Of a stretch of 64,000 bases of DNA, positions 24,640 through 32,928 are shown piece by piece. Source of the stretch: Streptomyces sp. SPB162 (lineage in GTDB: Bacteria > Actinomycetota > Actinomycetes > Streptomycetales > Streptomycetaceae); contig NZ_JAQFII010000001.1 of NCBI RefSeq assembly GCF_029504575.1, positions 62,001 through 126,000 on the forward strand, in the 5' to 3' direction. Both the position numbers and the translations under genes were made by a program. Position 1 is the stretch's first letter; each line of letters starts with the position of its first letter. The notes under the pieces were generated by a model. It had not been told where the DNA came from. It saw only the letters and a list, made by a program, of their open reading frames with translations, and searched no databases.

Positions 24640-25725
24640 TCAGGCCACCGTGCGAGTGATGGCGTCGTCGACGACCGCCCGCAGGTCACCGGTGCGCGCG
24701 TAGGTGGCGCGCTGGATCCCGGCTCCGCCACCATGGCTCAGCAGCCGGTCGAGCGATTCCTTGACGAAAGTCAGGTCGTCGGCGTCCGACAGCGCTTCCG
24801 CGACGTGGTCCACCAGCGCGCCGATCACTTCCTCGGCGGGGGCGGGGTTCCACGTCAGCGGATGGACGAGCCGACCGGCAATCCCGGAACGTGCCGCCTG
24901 CCAGGCCCCCAGCCGCAGCAGGCCCACGGACGCGGTCGATGCGGGCTCGCCGGCACGCCAGGCACGGGCCGACGTCTCCACGAGTCCCCGGACCAGCGCC
25001 GCCAGCAGCACCGTGTCGTCCGCGTCCAGACAGACATCGGCGACCCTGACCTCGACCGTCGGATAGTTGCGCGAGAGCCGCGCGTCGAAGTAGATCATCC
25101 CCTCGTCGAGCAGCGTCCCGGTCTCCAGCAGCGCCTGCACATGGGTGCGGTAACCCTCCGCCGAGCCGAACGCCTCCGTCGGTCCCGCGGACGGCCAGCG
25201 CCCCCAGACCTGGCTCCGGTAGCTGCTGTACTGACTGTCGCATCCTTGCCAGTACGGCGAGTTCGCGCTCAGCGCCAGCAGGATGGACAGCCAAGGCCGC
25301 ATACGGTCCAGAACGGCCACGCCCTCCTCGTCCGAGTCGACGCTCACGTGCACGTGGCAGCCGCAGGTGAGCTGCTCCTGCGCGGTCAGTCCGAACTTCT
25401 CCACCAGACGTCGATAGCGCTTCCCGGCACTCACCGAGGGATCGACGGGCAGCGGGAACGTGGCGAGCGCGGCCACGTCCGCCCCGACCTCACGAGCCCG
25501 CTCCGACGCGGCCGCGCGCCATCGGCGCACCTCCCGCGCGAGATCACTCATCGAAACCTGCGGTCGCGTCGTGGTCTCCAACTGCTCGCGCTGCAGCTCC
25601 GATTCGAGCCGGGCCTCGTCATCACTCTCCGCCTGTGCGGCCAGCACCGCTCCCGCCACGGCTCGTGGCTCCCCTGTACCCGGCTCGACCAGCAGAAGTT
25701 CTTCTTCGACGCCCACGGTACGCAC
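24640..25725 (-). CDS. Glutamate-cysteine-ligase-like carboxylate-amine ligase (YbdK/GCS2 family)
   Basis: The protein has 361 residues. The start TVGVEEELLLVEPGTGEPR is the GCS2 signature; later CGCHVHVSVDSDEE and YFDARLSRNYPTVEVRVADV are conserved blocks around the ATP/Mg site. The family ligates the gamma-carboxyl of glutamate (or related acids) to an amine; the specific product in Streptomyces is not established. GTG 25725 lies directly behind GAAAGGGG. The length is normal for the family. It is monocistronic. Confidence 0.85.
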   Translation of the reverse strand: MRTVGVEEELLLVEPGTGEPRAVAGAVLAAQAESDDEARLESELQREQLETTTRPQVSMSDLAREVRRWRAAASERAREVGADVAALATFPLPVDPSVSAGKRYRRLVEKFGLTAQEQLTCGCHVHVSVDSDEEGVAVLDRMRPWLSILLALSANSPYWQGCDSQYSSYRSQVWGRWPSAGPTEAFGSAEGYRTHVQALLETGTLLDEGMIYFDARLSRNYPTVEVRVADVCLDADDTVLLAALVRGLVETSARAWRAGEPASTASVGLLRLGAWQAARSGIAGRLVHPLTWNPAPAEEVIGALVDHVAEALSDADDLTFVKESLDRLLSHGGGAGIQRATYARTGDLRAVVDDAITRTVA

Positions 25726-25874
25726 GACGCGCCCCTTTCCTCGTTCTCCCCGGTGGCCTGCCCGCAAGCGCCTGGAATACGCCGCCTGACCCTCTTCTGC
25801 TCCGCGCGCGTACCGGTGGGCTCATTCTCGCGGCGGTCCTCCTCGCGACCACGGGACCGCCCTCCTGGACCGCC

Positions 25875-26354
25875 TCAGGAGGTCGCCCGCGCGGGCAGGG
25901 CCGCCGGGGCGGGGTAGGGGTCACGGAAGGTGAACGCGAGGGGGCCGTCGCCGTGTTCGCGCAGCAGGGCGACGCGCTCCATGGCCTCGGCGGTCGTCGG
26001 GCGGTGGCCGGCGGGCACCCACCACAGGGCCTGATGGTGCTCGGACATCTTGGTGAACCACTCCCGGCGGCGGCTGAGCACCGCCAGGTGTTCGCTGCGG
26101 TAGGTGAAGTCCTTCAGCGCCTGGACCGATTCCCAGACGGAGCAGTTGATCAGGAGCAGGTCGTCCGCGCCGTCGGGCCGCAGGCCCGTCGAGTCCTGTC
26201 CCCCGTCGTCCACCATGCGCCAGACGAAGCCGGGGGCGCGGTCGGCCAGGGTGTTGATCTCGGGCAACTGCGCTACGAAGGAGGCCAGTTCGGGGCCGTC
26301 GAGCGGGCCGACGATGCGCCCGATGTTGACCTGGGCCAGCTGAAAGTTGGTCAT
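25875..26354 (-). CDS. DUF3291 domain protein
   Basis: The protein has 159 residues, one DUF3291 domain: FQLAQVNIGRIVGPLD, PEINTLADRAPGFVWRM, LLINCSVWESVQALKDFTY and MSEHHQALWWVPAGH. The fold resembles ABM/dimeric alpha-beta barrel monooxygenases, though no activity is proven. It lies 32 nt after the regulator gene at 27052 and in the same direction, so the two are likely co-transcribed. Start ATG 26354. Confidence 0.85.
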   Translation of the reverse strand: MTNFQLAQVNIGRIVGPLDGPELASFVAQLPEINTLADRAPGFVWRMVDDGGQDSTGLRPDGADDLLLINCSVWESVQALKDFTYRSEHLAVLSRRREWFTKMSEHHQALWWVPAGHRPTTAEAMERVALLREHGDGPLAFTFRDPYPAPAALPARATS

Positions 26355-26386
26355 GGCGTCAGCATGACCGGGTCGGCATTCTATCG

Positions 26387-27052
26387 TCAAGGGTTATTTG
26401 TTTTAGAAACCAGGGTGACGCAGCACCCCTCCGGCGGCGGGTCCATCGTCGCCGTCCAGTCCTCACCGCCGGCACACCTGGGAAGCAGCCCTTCGATGAA
26501 GGCGAGGTTCATCCCGCAGACGAGCGCCGGGAACTCGTCGGCCAACGAGTGGAACGGGCAGTTGTTCAGCCGGACCTTCTCCCCGTCCTGGTACGGCTCG
26601 TACCCCCGCGCCCGCAGGGCCGCCACCGGGTCGGCTTCCTCACTGCCGGATGCCGCACCCTCCGCGGCACCGGCGGCTCGCGCGGCCGACTGCAGTTCCC
26701 GGTCGAGCGCGGCACCGTCGACGACCTTCGCGAGCAACCGGCCCGCGGCATCGTAGGAGCGGGGCGGCAGCGACACCCCCCGCTCACCCGGCGCCCGCAG
26801 GTACAGCTTCGCCGGGCGCCCCGCGCCCGGGCCGGTACGCCCGGACAGCCGCTGGTAGGAGACGGCCAGGAGACCCGCTTCGACGAGCTTGTCCAGGTGG
26901 AACGCGGCGAGCGAGCGGGAGACGCCCACCGCCGTGGCCGCCGCGTCACGGCCCACCGCACCCGGGGTCGCCACCACGTGCCGGTAGAGCCCACGACGCA
27001 CCGGGTCCGCCAGCACACCCACGGCTTCGAAAACCTCATCCTCACTGTTCAC
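26387..27052 (-). CDS. Winged-HTH regulator with four-cysteine (SufR-like) C-terminal domain
   Basis: The protein has 221 residues. The N-terminal wHTH (VLADPVRRGLYRHV, then ATAVGVSRSLAAFHLDKLVE, wing near GRPAKLY) resembles ArsR/SufR regulators. Cysteines stand at 165 (NNCPFHS), 179 (LVCGMN), 193 (PRCAGG) and 210/211 (GCCV). The spacing C-13-C-13-C-16-C is close to the Fe-S motif of SufR. A redox- or iron-sulfur-responsive repressor is therefore likely; this is an inference. It heads a two-gene unit with a DUF3291 protein. Start ATG 27052. Confidence 0.8.
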   Translation of the reverse strand: MNSEDEVFEAVGVLADPVRRGLYRHVVATPGAVGRDAAATAVGVSRSLAAFHLDKLVEAGLLAVSYQRLSGRTGPGAGRPAKLYLRAPGERGVSLPPRSYDAAGRLLAKVVDGAALDRELQSAARAAGAAEGAASGSEEADPVAALRARGYEPYQDGEKVRLNNCPFHSLADEFPALVCGMNLAFIEGLLPRCAGGEDWTATMDPPPEGCCVTLVSKTNNP

Positions 27053-27127
27053 GGGGCAATTCTATAACCAGCGACCGCTGTCACTAGTGGCCCCGCCCGT
27101 CCCACGCCGTCGACGTCCGGACCTTCG

Positions 27128-27472
27128 TCAACGACGCCGGTTACTCCGTCCACACCGGACGAGCAGGTACACACCGAGAACGGCGGCTGCGGCGATCAAC
27201 GGCGTGCGGTTCGCCCTGACGCTCAACGCGGCCTGGTCGGCCTTCTCACTCACGGCGTCGGGGGTCCGGTTCGCCGCGAACCGCCCCGCGCGGGACGCGG
27301 CGTCGCGCACCTGCGCCGCGGCTTGGGCCGCCCTCTCCAGGACCCGGGTCCGCACGTCGGCCTTGGCCGCCAGCGCCTCGACCGTGAGACCGAGTTCGTC
27401 GCGGGTGTGTTCCATCTGCTCGCGCAGCTCCTGTGGGGTGGGTTCCGACTCGTTGCGGTGCGGCTTCGCCAT
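27128..27472 (-). CDS. DUF3618 membrane-tail protein
   Basis: The protein has 114 residues. A helical region (TPQELREQMEHTRDELGLTV) typical of DUF3618 is followed by an Ala-rich amphipathic part and a single C-terminal membrane segment (LIAAAAVLGVYLLV). These proteins are usually encoded next to membrane-stress genes and phage-shock-like sets, as here beside YihY. GAGGAG precedes ATG 27472. Function unknown. Confidence 0.85.
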   Translation of the reverse strand: MAKPHRNESEPTPQELREQMEHTRDELGLTVEALAAKADVRTRVLERAAQAAAQVRDAASRAGRFAANRTPDAVSEKADQAALSVRANRTPLIAAAAVLGVYLLVRCGRSNRRR

Positions 27473-27599
27473 CGGGGTGCCTTCTCCTCGGTCGGGGCCG
27501 TGCGGGCCTCGACGCCTGGTCTGCTTCGGCTGGGGGTCTGTCTCGGCGTTCGAGCTGGGGTGTCGGTCTCGGCGGTCGATACGGTGCGGTGCCGGTGGA

Positions 27600-28646
27600 T
27601 CATTCCATCCGGCGGCGCTGTTCGTCGGTCCACGCACGGGTGTCACGCGGTTCGACGTAGGGCTCCTCGTCCGGCGGGTAGCCCCCCGCGATCGCGCGCT
27701 GGCGGGCCATCTCGGCGTCGAACTCCAGCCCCAGCAGTACGGCGAGGTTGGTGATCCACAACCACACCAGGAAGATGATCACGCCGGCGAGGGTGCCGTA
27801 GGTCTTGTTGTACGAGGCGAAGTTGGCCACGTAGAAGGCGAAGCCGCCCGACGCGGCCATCCAGATCAGCAGGGCGAGGACACTGCCCGGAGTCACCCAC
27901 TTGAAACCGCGGCCCTTGGCGTTGGGAGCGGCCCAGTACAGCAGCGCGATCATGATCGTCACGAGCACGACCAGCACGGGCCATTTCGCGATCGACCACA
28001 CCGTCAGCGCGCTGTCACCGATACCCAGCGCGGCACCGGTCTGGCGTGCCAGACCGCCGGTGAAGACCACGATCAGCGCACTGGTGCACGCCAGGACCAT
28101 CAGCACCACGGTCAGACCCAGGCGCAGCGGCAGCACCTTCCACACCGGGCGGCCCTCGGGCACGTCGTAGACCGCGTTGGACGCGCGGATGAACGCGGCG
28201 ATGTAACCCGAGGCGGACCACACCGCGACGGCCAGACCCACGATCGCCAGCAGCGAGCCGACGCCGCTGTTGCCCTGGAGCTGCTTCACCGCATGGGTGA
28301 TCACGTCCCGGGCCGAGCCCGGGGCGAGCTGCTTCAGGTTGTCCAGGACCCGCTGTGTGGTCGACTCGCCCGCGATGCCCAGCAGGGACACCAGGACCAG
28401 CAGGGCCGGAAAGAGGGCGAGGATCCCGTAGTAGGTCAATGCCGCCGCGCGGTCGGGCAGCTCGTCCTCCTTGAATTCCTTGACCGTCCCCCGCAGCACC
28501 GCCCACCAGGAGCGTTTCGGCAGCTCGGTGGGGCGGTCGGGCGCCTCCTCCTCCACCTGCTCGTCCGGACCCACGCTCTCGTCCCGGTCCGGGGCTGAGC
28601 GGTCGCCGTCGTCTTCGTGTGCTGACTTCGGTGTGAGGGGTGACAT
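27600..28646 (-). CDS. YihY/virulence factor BrkB-family membrane protein
   Basis: The protein has 348 residues. An acidic N-terminus (60 residues) precedes six membrane segments. The family motif DRAAALTYYGILALFPALLV opens the domain; later WVTPGSVLALLIWMAASGGF and TYGTLAGVIIFLVWLWITN fit YihY/BrkB. The protein is often called ribonuclease BN, wrongly; its role is unknown and may concern transport or envelope. ATG 28646 follows CAAGG. DUF3618 lies 127 nt downstream in the same direction. Confidence 0.9.
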   Translation of the reverse strand: MSPLTPKSAHEDDGDRSAPDRDESVGPDEQVEEEAPDRPTELPKRSWWAVLRGTVKEFKEDELPDRAAALTYYGILALFPALLVLVSLLGIAGESTTQRVLDNLKQLAPGSARDVITHAVKQLQGNSGVGSLLAIVGLAVAVWSASGYIAAFIRASNAVYDVPEGRPVWKVLPLRLGLTVVLMVLACTSALIVVFTGGLARQTGAALGIGDSALTVWSIAKWPVLVVLVTIMIALLYWAAPNAKGRGFKWVTPGSVLALLIWMAASGGFAFYVANFASYNKTYGTLAGVIIFLVWLWITNLAVLLGLEFDAEMARQRAIAGGYPPDEEPYVEPRDTRAWTDEQRRRME

Positions 28647-28813
28647 ACCTTGCGGCTTTCCCGCAATAGCCCGCCCATGCTTCGCGGCGCCAACTGTGAC
28701 CGGGAGTGTTCGGACCCGCACTCGGATGCCCACTCATTCGAGGGTTCGGTGTTTGCCACTCGTCGAACCGGTCAGGTGGAAGGCGTCACTGAACGATGAA
28801 AGCGAGGTGCGCG

Positions 28814-28975
28814 ATGGGACTCCTGGTCCTGCTTACTGCTCCGATGGTCCTGGCCCTGATCCTGGTCTGGAACAACCCTCCGCAGAACGCCCGCCACCGT
28901 TCCGCCGACCGTGCGGCCACAGCCGGCTCCGCCTCGTCGCAGCGCCGCAGCCATCGGCGGCCCACTCACGCGTGA
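28814..28975 (+). CDS. Small membrane peptide (53 residues)
   Basis: ATG 28814 follows GCGAGG by 6 nt and opens MGLLVLLTAPMVLALILVW, one membrane segment, then a basic tail rich in Arg, Ser and His. An in-frame ATG at 28796 would add six residues. It lies divergent from YihY and upstream of hemerythrin. I cannot assign a role; the frame could be fortuitous. Confidence 0.4.
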   Translation: MGLLVLLTAPMVLALILVWNNPPQNARHRSADRAATAGSASSQRRSHRRPTHA

Positions 28976-29119
28976 CCCGGCTTTTGACCGCCCGCGCGCC
29001 TTCCGAAGGGCTCCGCACGACCGGTGGTTTCTGCCCCGGCAGCCGGGGAACCCGCGCTGGCGGGTGTGAATTCGTTGTTTCCGCACTTCAGAACTGATCA
29101 CCGAAATTCAGGAGACGCC

Positions 29120-29593
29120 ATGGACGCGATCGTCTTGCTCAAGGAAGACCACAAAACAGTCGAGAAACTGTTCAAGAAGTTCGAAGCGGCGGGCGAGAAC
29201 GCGGTCAAGGAGAAGCGGAAGATCGCGGATCAGATCATCGAAGAGCTCACCACGCACGCCTTCATCGAGGAAGAGATCTTCTATCCGACGGCCCGCGAAG
29301 CGGCCCCCGACACCAAGGACCACGTCCTGGAGAGCGTCGAGGAGCACCACGTCGTGGTGTGGATGCTCTCCGAGCTCGCGGGCCTCGACTCCGCCGACGA
29401 GCGTTTCGACGCCAAGATGACGGTTCTCATCGAGAACGTCCGCCATCACGTCGAGGAGGAGGAGAAGGAGTGGTTCCCCGAGGTGCGGAAGGCGATGGGG
29501 CGCAACAAGCTGCAGGAGGTCGGCATGCAGCTGGAGGCCGCCAAGGCGAAGGCACCGCGCAGCCCCCTCGCGGTTCCCAGCGCGAAGAAGTAG
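29120..29593 (+). CDS. Hemerythrin HHE-domain protein
   Basis: The protein has 157 residues. The di-iron ligands appear as LLKEDHKTVEKLFKKF, HAFIEEEIFYP, EEHHVVVWML and NVRHHVEEEEKEWFP, the full HHE cation-binding set. A Lys/Ala-rich tail follows. It binds a di-iron centre and probably senses or stores O2/NO or protects from oxidative stress. GGAGAC precedes ATG 29120. A large inverted repeat follows at 29657. Confidence 0.92.
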   Translation: MDAIVLLKEDHKTVEKLFKKFEAAGENAVKEKRKIADQIIEELTTHAFIEEEIFYPTAREAAPDTKDHVLESVEEHHVVVWMLSELAGLDSADERFDAKMTVLIENVRHHVEEEEKEWFPEVRKAMGRNKLQEVGMQLEAAKAKAPRSPLAVPSAKK

Positions 29594-29656
29594 TTCGCCG
29601 GGACCCTGTCGCGGTGATTCGACGAGACCTCGACGCCACCCCGGTGGTCACAAGGT

Positions 29657-29733
29657 CCAGGCCGCGCCGGATCACGTGGTTTCCCCGCCCCGATCGGCAG
29701 CAGGGCGGAGGCACGTGATCCGGCGCGTCCTGG
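29657..29733. repeat. Large 22-bp inverted repeat between convergent genes
   Basis: Arms 29657-29678 and 29712-29733 match with one mismatch; the 33-nt loop contains a smaller stem. The repeat contains CACGTG at both inner ends. It may act as a bidirectional terminator between the hemerythrin and STAS genes, though the large loop is unusual. Confidence 0.8.
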
Positions 29734-29753
29734 CTCGCGAAACCACCGCGCGA

Positions 29754-30128
29754 CTACTGGGCGGGCGCGTCGGTGTACGTCCGCAGGGCGTCCTCGACCG
29801 AGTCGTACAGAGGGTTCATCAAGCTCACACCGGTCAGTTCCAGGAGCCGGCGCACCGCCGGCACGGGCGCGACCAGCAGGACGCGGCCACCGGCCTGGCC
29901 GATGTCCCTGATCAGCTCGAGCACGACCCGCAGCCCGGAGGAGTCCATGAACGGCATCTGGGAGAGGTCCAGCATCAGGTGCCGATATCCGAGCGCCATC
30001 TGGTCGGAGAGCTCGCGCTGCAACTCGGCGGCGGCGTCGTAGTCGAGTTCCCCTCGGATGGACACCACCGCGCGCTCGGGACCATGAGCGGTGACGGTGA
30101 CGGCCAGTGCGGCAGGCTCAGCGGGCAC
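29754..30128 (-). CDS. STAS-domain anti-sigma factor antagonist (RsbV/SpoIIAA type)
   Basis: The protein has 124 residues, one STAS domain: AVVSIRGELDYDAAAELQ, LMLDLSQMPFMDSSGLRV and GGRVLLVAPVPAVRRLLEL. The MDSSGL loop keeps the Ser that the partner kinase phosphorylates. In its unphosphorylated form it would release a sigma factor by binding an RsbW-like kinase. The gene is third in a set with MEDS/HATPase and MEDS/STAS genes (103-nt gap), which supplies the likely partners. Confidence 0.9.
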   Translation of the reverse strand: MPAEPAALAVTVTAHGPERAVVSIRGELDYDAAAELQRELSDQMALGYRHLMLDLSQMPFMDSSGLRVVLELIRDIGQAGGRVLLVAPVPAVRRLLELTGVSLMNPLYDSVEDALRTYTDAPAQ

Positions 30129-30231
30129 AGCAAACCTCCAAATAGTGATGACACCGCACCGCTACCCTCGATCCGCCCCACCACTCCCACGGATGTCGCC
30201 GATCCGGCACGCAGCCACAGCCGTAGCCGCC

Positions 30232-31182
30232 TCAGGGAGTGAAGTGCAACCGCAGCGTCAGGCCGGTGGAGGCCGCGCGGATCTCGACGAGGTCGCTCAG
30301 CTGGTGGATCATCCACAGGCCGCGGCCTCCGTTGGCCGAGGCCAGCGCGGGACGCCTGCGGCCCGAGAGGGGATCAGCCAGGTGCCCGGCGTCGGAGACC
30401 TCCGCTGTGACCGTGCCCTCCGGGGCCGTCCACAGCCGCAGGGTCCCGCTGCCGCCGCCGTGCCGCAGGGAGTTGGTGGTCGCCTCGCTGACGGCCAGGA
30501 CCAGGTCGGCCACGCGGCCCGGGGTCAGGGCGGTGCGCGACGCCCAGCCGACCGTGCGGTCGCGGACGTCGGCGAGCCCTCCGGTGGTGTAGAGCACGGT
30601 CAGCGCGTCGTCGGGCGGCTGCGGCAGGGGCTGGTCGCAGTCACCGCACACCACCGAGGCGTCGACGTAGGCGTCACTGAGGTGATCTTGGCCGTCCAGG
30701 ATGAGCGTGGGATGGGTGCGCCGGGCGTCGGCGATCACATGTTCCGGCAGGCCGGGGACGAAGTAGGGACACAGGATCGTGGCGTCGCGGTGGGCGAACG
30801 CCGTGTTGATCAGTGCCTCGTGACGGGTGGCCTCCAGCAGTTCGGCCGGTGTGCGGGCAGGCCAGATCGGCTCGCCCACGATGCGGGGCGAACGACCGGC
30901 ACTCCGGTCGGCGAAGCCCTGCAGGGCGGACAGGATCCGTCCGGGGTTGCGGCCCAGTACCGTCATGTCCGCGAATTCCACCGCCGCGGCGGCGTCGCCC
31001 AGCTCGTCGCGCAGCGGCCCGAGGCTGTCGCCGGGAATCGCGACGAAGGCGGGCTCATCGGCGTCCACCGCGGCGCGCACGAAGCCGCCCACCGCGCGCA
31101 GGTACTCGTCCTGCGTGTTGTAGAACAGGGCCGGGTGGACGAACGAGCCCGAGGCCGCCGGCGTGGTCACGGTGGTCGTCAT
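30232..31182 (-). CDS. MEDS-domain plus HATPase anti-sigma regulator (RsbA family)
   Basis: The protein has 316 residues. Residues 14-165 form a MEDS sensory domain (FVHPALFYNTQDEYLRAVG, then PARTPAELLEATRHEALIN). Residues 200-316 are an RsbW-like ATPase: N-box DLVLAVSEATTNSLRHGGG, VSDAGHLADPLSG and GGRGLWMIHQLSD. This is the RsbA/anti-sigma fusion found in actinomycetes, where the MEDS domain likely senses a small ligand and controls kinase activity. Its ATG overlaps the stop of the previous gene by 4 bases (ATGA), indicating translational coupling. Confidence 0.9.
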   Translation of the reverse strand: MTTTVTTPAASGSFVHPALFYNTQDEYLRAVGGFVRAAVDADEPAFVAIPGDSLGPLRDELGDAAAAVEFADMTVLGRNPGRILSALQGFADRSAGRSPRIVGEPIWPARTPAELLEATRHEALINTAFAHRDATILCPYFVPGLPEHVIADARRTHPTLILDGQDHLSDAYVDASVVCGDCDQPLPQPPDDALTVLYTTGGLADVRDRTVGWASRTALTPGRVADLVLAVSEATTNSLRHGGGSGTLRLWTAPEGTVTAEVSDAGHLADPLSGRRRPALASANGGRGLWMIHQLSDLVEIRAASTGLTLRLHFTP

Positions 31183-32048
31183 GCGGCAATCTCCAGGACA
31201 TCGCACTCGTCGGGGAACATCGCGGCCGCCCGCACCAGAGAAGCCGGCGGACTCTGCAGCACCAGGCGGCGGCCCTTCTCCTGGAGGGACACGGTCGCGG
31301 AGACCAATTGCGCGAGGGCGTCGACGTCCAGGAAGTCCAGCGCCGCCAGATCCACATGGACGACGGGACCTGGCATCCTCGTGACGCTCCGCAGAACCAC
31401 CGCGAGCGCGGAGCGGGTGTCGGAGTCCGCGTGCCCGTGCAGCCGCACCCCGGGGCCGTCCGGTGACGCGCTGACCGTCAGCGGCAGCTCCGCACCGGAG
31501 TGGACCCGCCGGCTCGGCAGGTGCGGGCAGTGCGCGGCGACGGCCAGCTCCGCGGAGGTGGCCGAAGCGCCGTCGAACAGGCACAGGCCGGTCAGGGGCA
31601 GATCCGCGCAGACCTCACGGCCCAGGCGCAGTTCGTACTCCAGGATCCGCTCGACCCCCGGAATCTCTCGCGTGCACCAGTTCATCTCACTCGCGATCCG
31701 CACGCCCGGGAATCCCTGGCCGAGGGCTTCCTCGCACGCCGCCCGCATTCCGGCCAGGACCACGTCCGGATCGAAGGGCAGCTGCCGCAGATAGGAGTCG
31801 GTGGCCTCCTGGATGAGGAGCTGGCCGCGGCGGGCGGCCGCCTCCACATCCACCCCTCGCTCGCGCAGTACGCGATCGACGGCCCGCGGCGGGTGGACAT
31901 CCGTGACATACACGACGCGCTGTCCGCACGCCAGGCCCTCGCGGACGAACCGGGTCACGGTCTCGGCCCATTCGTGTTCATCGCCGTAGACACCGCACGA
32001 GTGCCCGCCCTCGGACGCGACAGGGCTTGTTGAGTCCGCTGAGGACAC
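31179..32048 (-). CDS. MEDS-domain plus STAS-domain protein
   Basis: The protein has 289 residues. Residues 15-185 are a MEDS domain (HSCGVYGDEHEWAETVTRFV, then YVTDVHPPRAVDRVL and IASEMNWCTREIPGVERI). Residues 200-280 are a STAS-like fold (VHVDLAALDFLDVDALAQLV). The usual phospho-Ser loop DSS/TG is replaced by DVDAL, so it may not be phosphorylated. It seems to be the sensor half of the partner-switching set. GTG 32048 is secured by AGGAGG 6 nt upstream. A sigmaB-like promoter lies about 40 bp upstream. Confidence 0.85.
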   Translation of the reverse strand: MSSADSTSPVASEGGHSCGVYGDEHEWAETVTRFVREGLACGQRVVYVTDVHPPRAVDRVLRERGVDVEAAARRGQLLIQEATDSYLRQLPFDPDVVLAGMRAACEEALGQGFPGVRIASEMNWCTREIPGVERILEYELRLGREVCADLPLTGLCLFDGASATSAELAVAAHCPHLPSRRVHSGAELPLTVSASPDGPGVRLHGHADSDTRSALAVVLRSVTRMPGPVVHVDLAALDFLDVDALAQLVSATVSLQEKGRRLVLQSPPASLVRAAAMFPDECDVLEIAA

Positions 32049-32087
32049 GTCTTTCCTCCTAGCCGAGGCCTCCGGCGACGCACCACC

Positions 32088-32113
32088 ATACCCGCCCGGA
32101 GCACGACGGAGCC
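32088..32113 (-). promoter_or_regulatory. Predicted sigmaB-type promoter of the MEDS/STAS module
   Basis: Read on the minus strand, GGCT (32110-32113), a 16-nt spacer and GGGTAT (32088-32093) match the published S. coelicolor consensus GNNT-14/16-GGGTAY. It lies 40 bp before GTG 32048. The short consensus makes a chance match possible. Confidence 0.55.
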
Positions 32114-32290
32114 ATCCGCTCCGCCCGCCGCGACGGCGCTCGCGGCGCCGCACGACGCGCACGCGGCATTCCGCCGTCCGCCCAGACGAAGGGGCGGCAC
32201 CACCGTTCGGGTGAAACGACGGAACTAGTCCCGTGGTCGGTAGTTAGCAGCGTGTTCCTCGCGTTGTCCGTATCGCCTCAAAGGATCCTC

Positions 32291-32701
32291 ATGTTCAAGA
32301 AGTTTCTCGGCACCGCCGCGGTGGCCGTCTCCGTCATCGGCGTGTCCGCCGCGTTCGTCTCCCCGGCCATGGCCATCGGGAACGACGAGGGCGCCTCCAC
32401 GACGAACGGAAACGGCGCCGAGTCGTCGTACGGCAACACCCACACCGACGGCACGCTGAGCCCGCAGGTCGGCCTGGTCCAGGGAACGCTGAACAAGCCG
32501 TGCATCGGCCTGCCCCTCAAGGCGAACGTCGGCTCCCTCATCGGCCTCATCCCGATCACGGTGCAGGACATCAACGTCCTGTCCTCCCCGCAGAACCAGC
32601 AGTGCACCGAGAACTCGTCCCAGATCAAGGGCGACGAGCCCCTCTCGCACCTCATCGACGACATCCCGGTCCTGTCCGGCAACGGCGTCAACAACGACTG
32701 A
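32291..32701 (+). CDS. rdl: Rodlin (aerial-hypha/spore surface rodlet-layer protein)
   Basis: The protein has 136 residues. A signal peptide (FLGTAAVAVSVIGVSAAFVS) is followed by MAIGNDEGASTTNGNGAES, a typical rodlin start, and by NVLSSPQNQQCTENSSQIKG and PLSHLIDDIPVLSGNG, which are rodlin signatures of RdlA/RdlB. Rodlins are secreted and order chaplin fibrils into rodlets on aerial hyphae and spores. AAGGA precedes ATG 32291. A chaplin gene follows in the same direction, as expected from the known joint function. Whether it is RdlA or RdlB cannot be decided. Confidence 0.95.
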   Translation: MFKKFLGTAAVAVSVIGVSAAFVSPAMAIGNDEGASTTNGNGAESSYGNTHTDGTLSPQVGLVQGTLNKPCIGLPLKANVGSLIGLIPITVQDINVLSSPQNQQCTENSSQIKGDEPLSHLIDDIPVLSGNGVNND

Positions 32702-32928
32702 TCCTTCCGTCCGCAGTACCCCAGGGGCCCGAGACGCACGCCGGTTTCGGGCCCCTCGCGGGGTCCGCACACGGAGCCGACCGTTCGCGGGCTCCTCACA
32801 CCTGTCAGCGCGGTGGACGCACGAGGCGTCCATTCGGTGGAACACCCGTGACCTGCCGCGGAGCAGCACCGTTGTGGGATCGACGCCGTGACCTCTGCGG
32901 CGAATTCAACCTTCCAAGGAGATTCTCG

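Noticed and set aside
29041..29100. SigmaB-like promoter upstream of the hemerythrin gene (GGGTGT)
   Set aside because: No GNNT at the required 14-16 nt distance.
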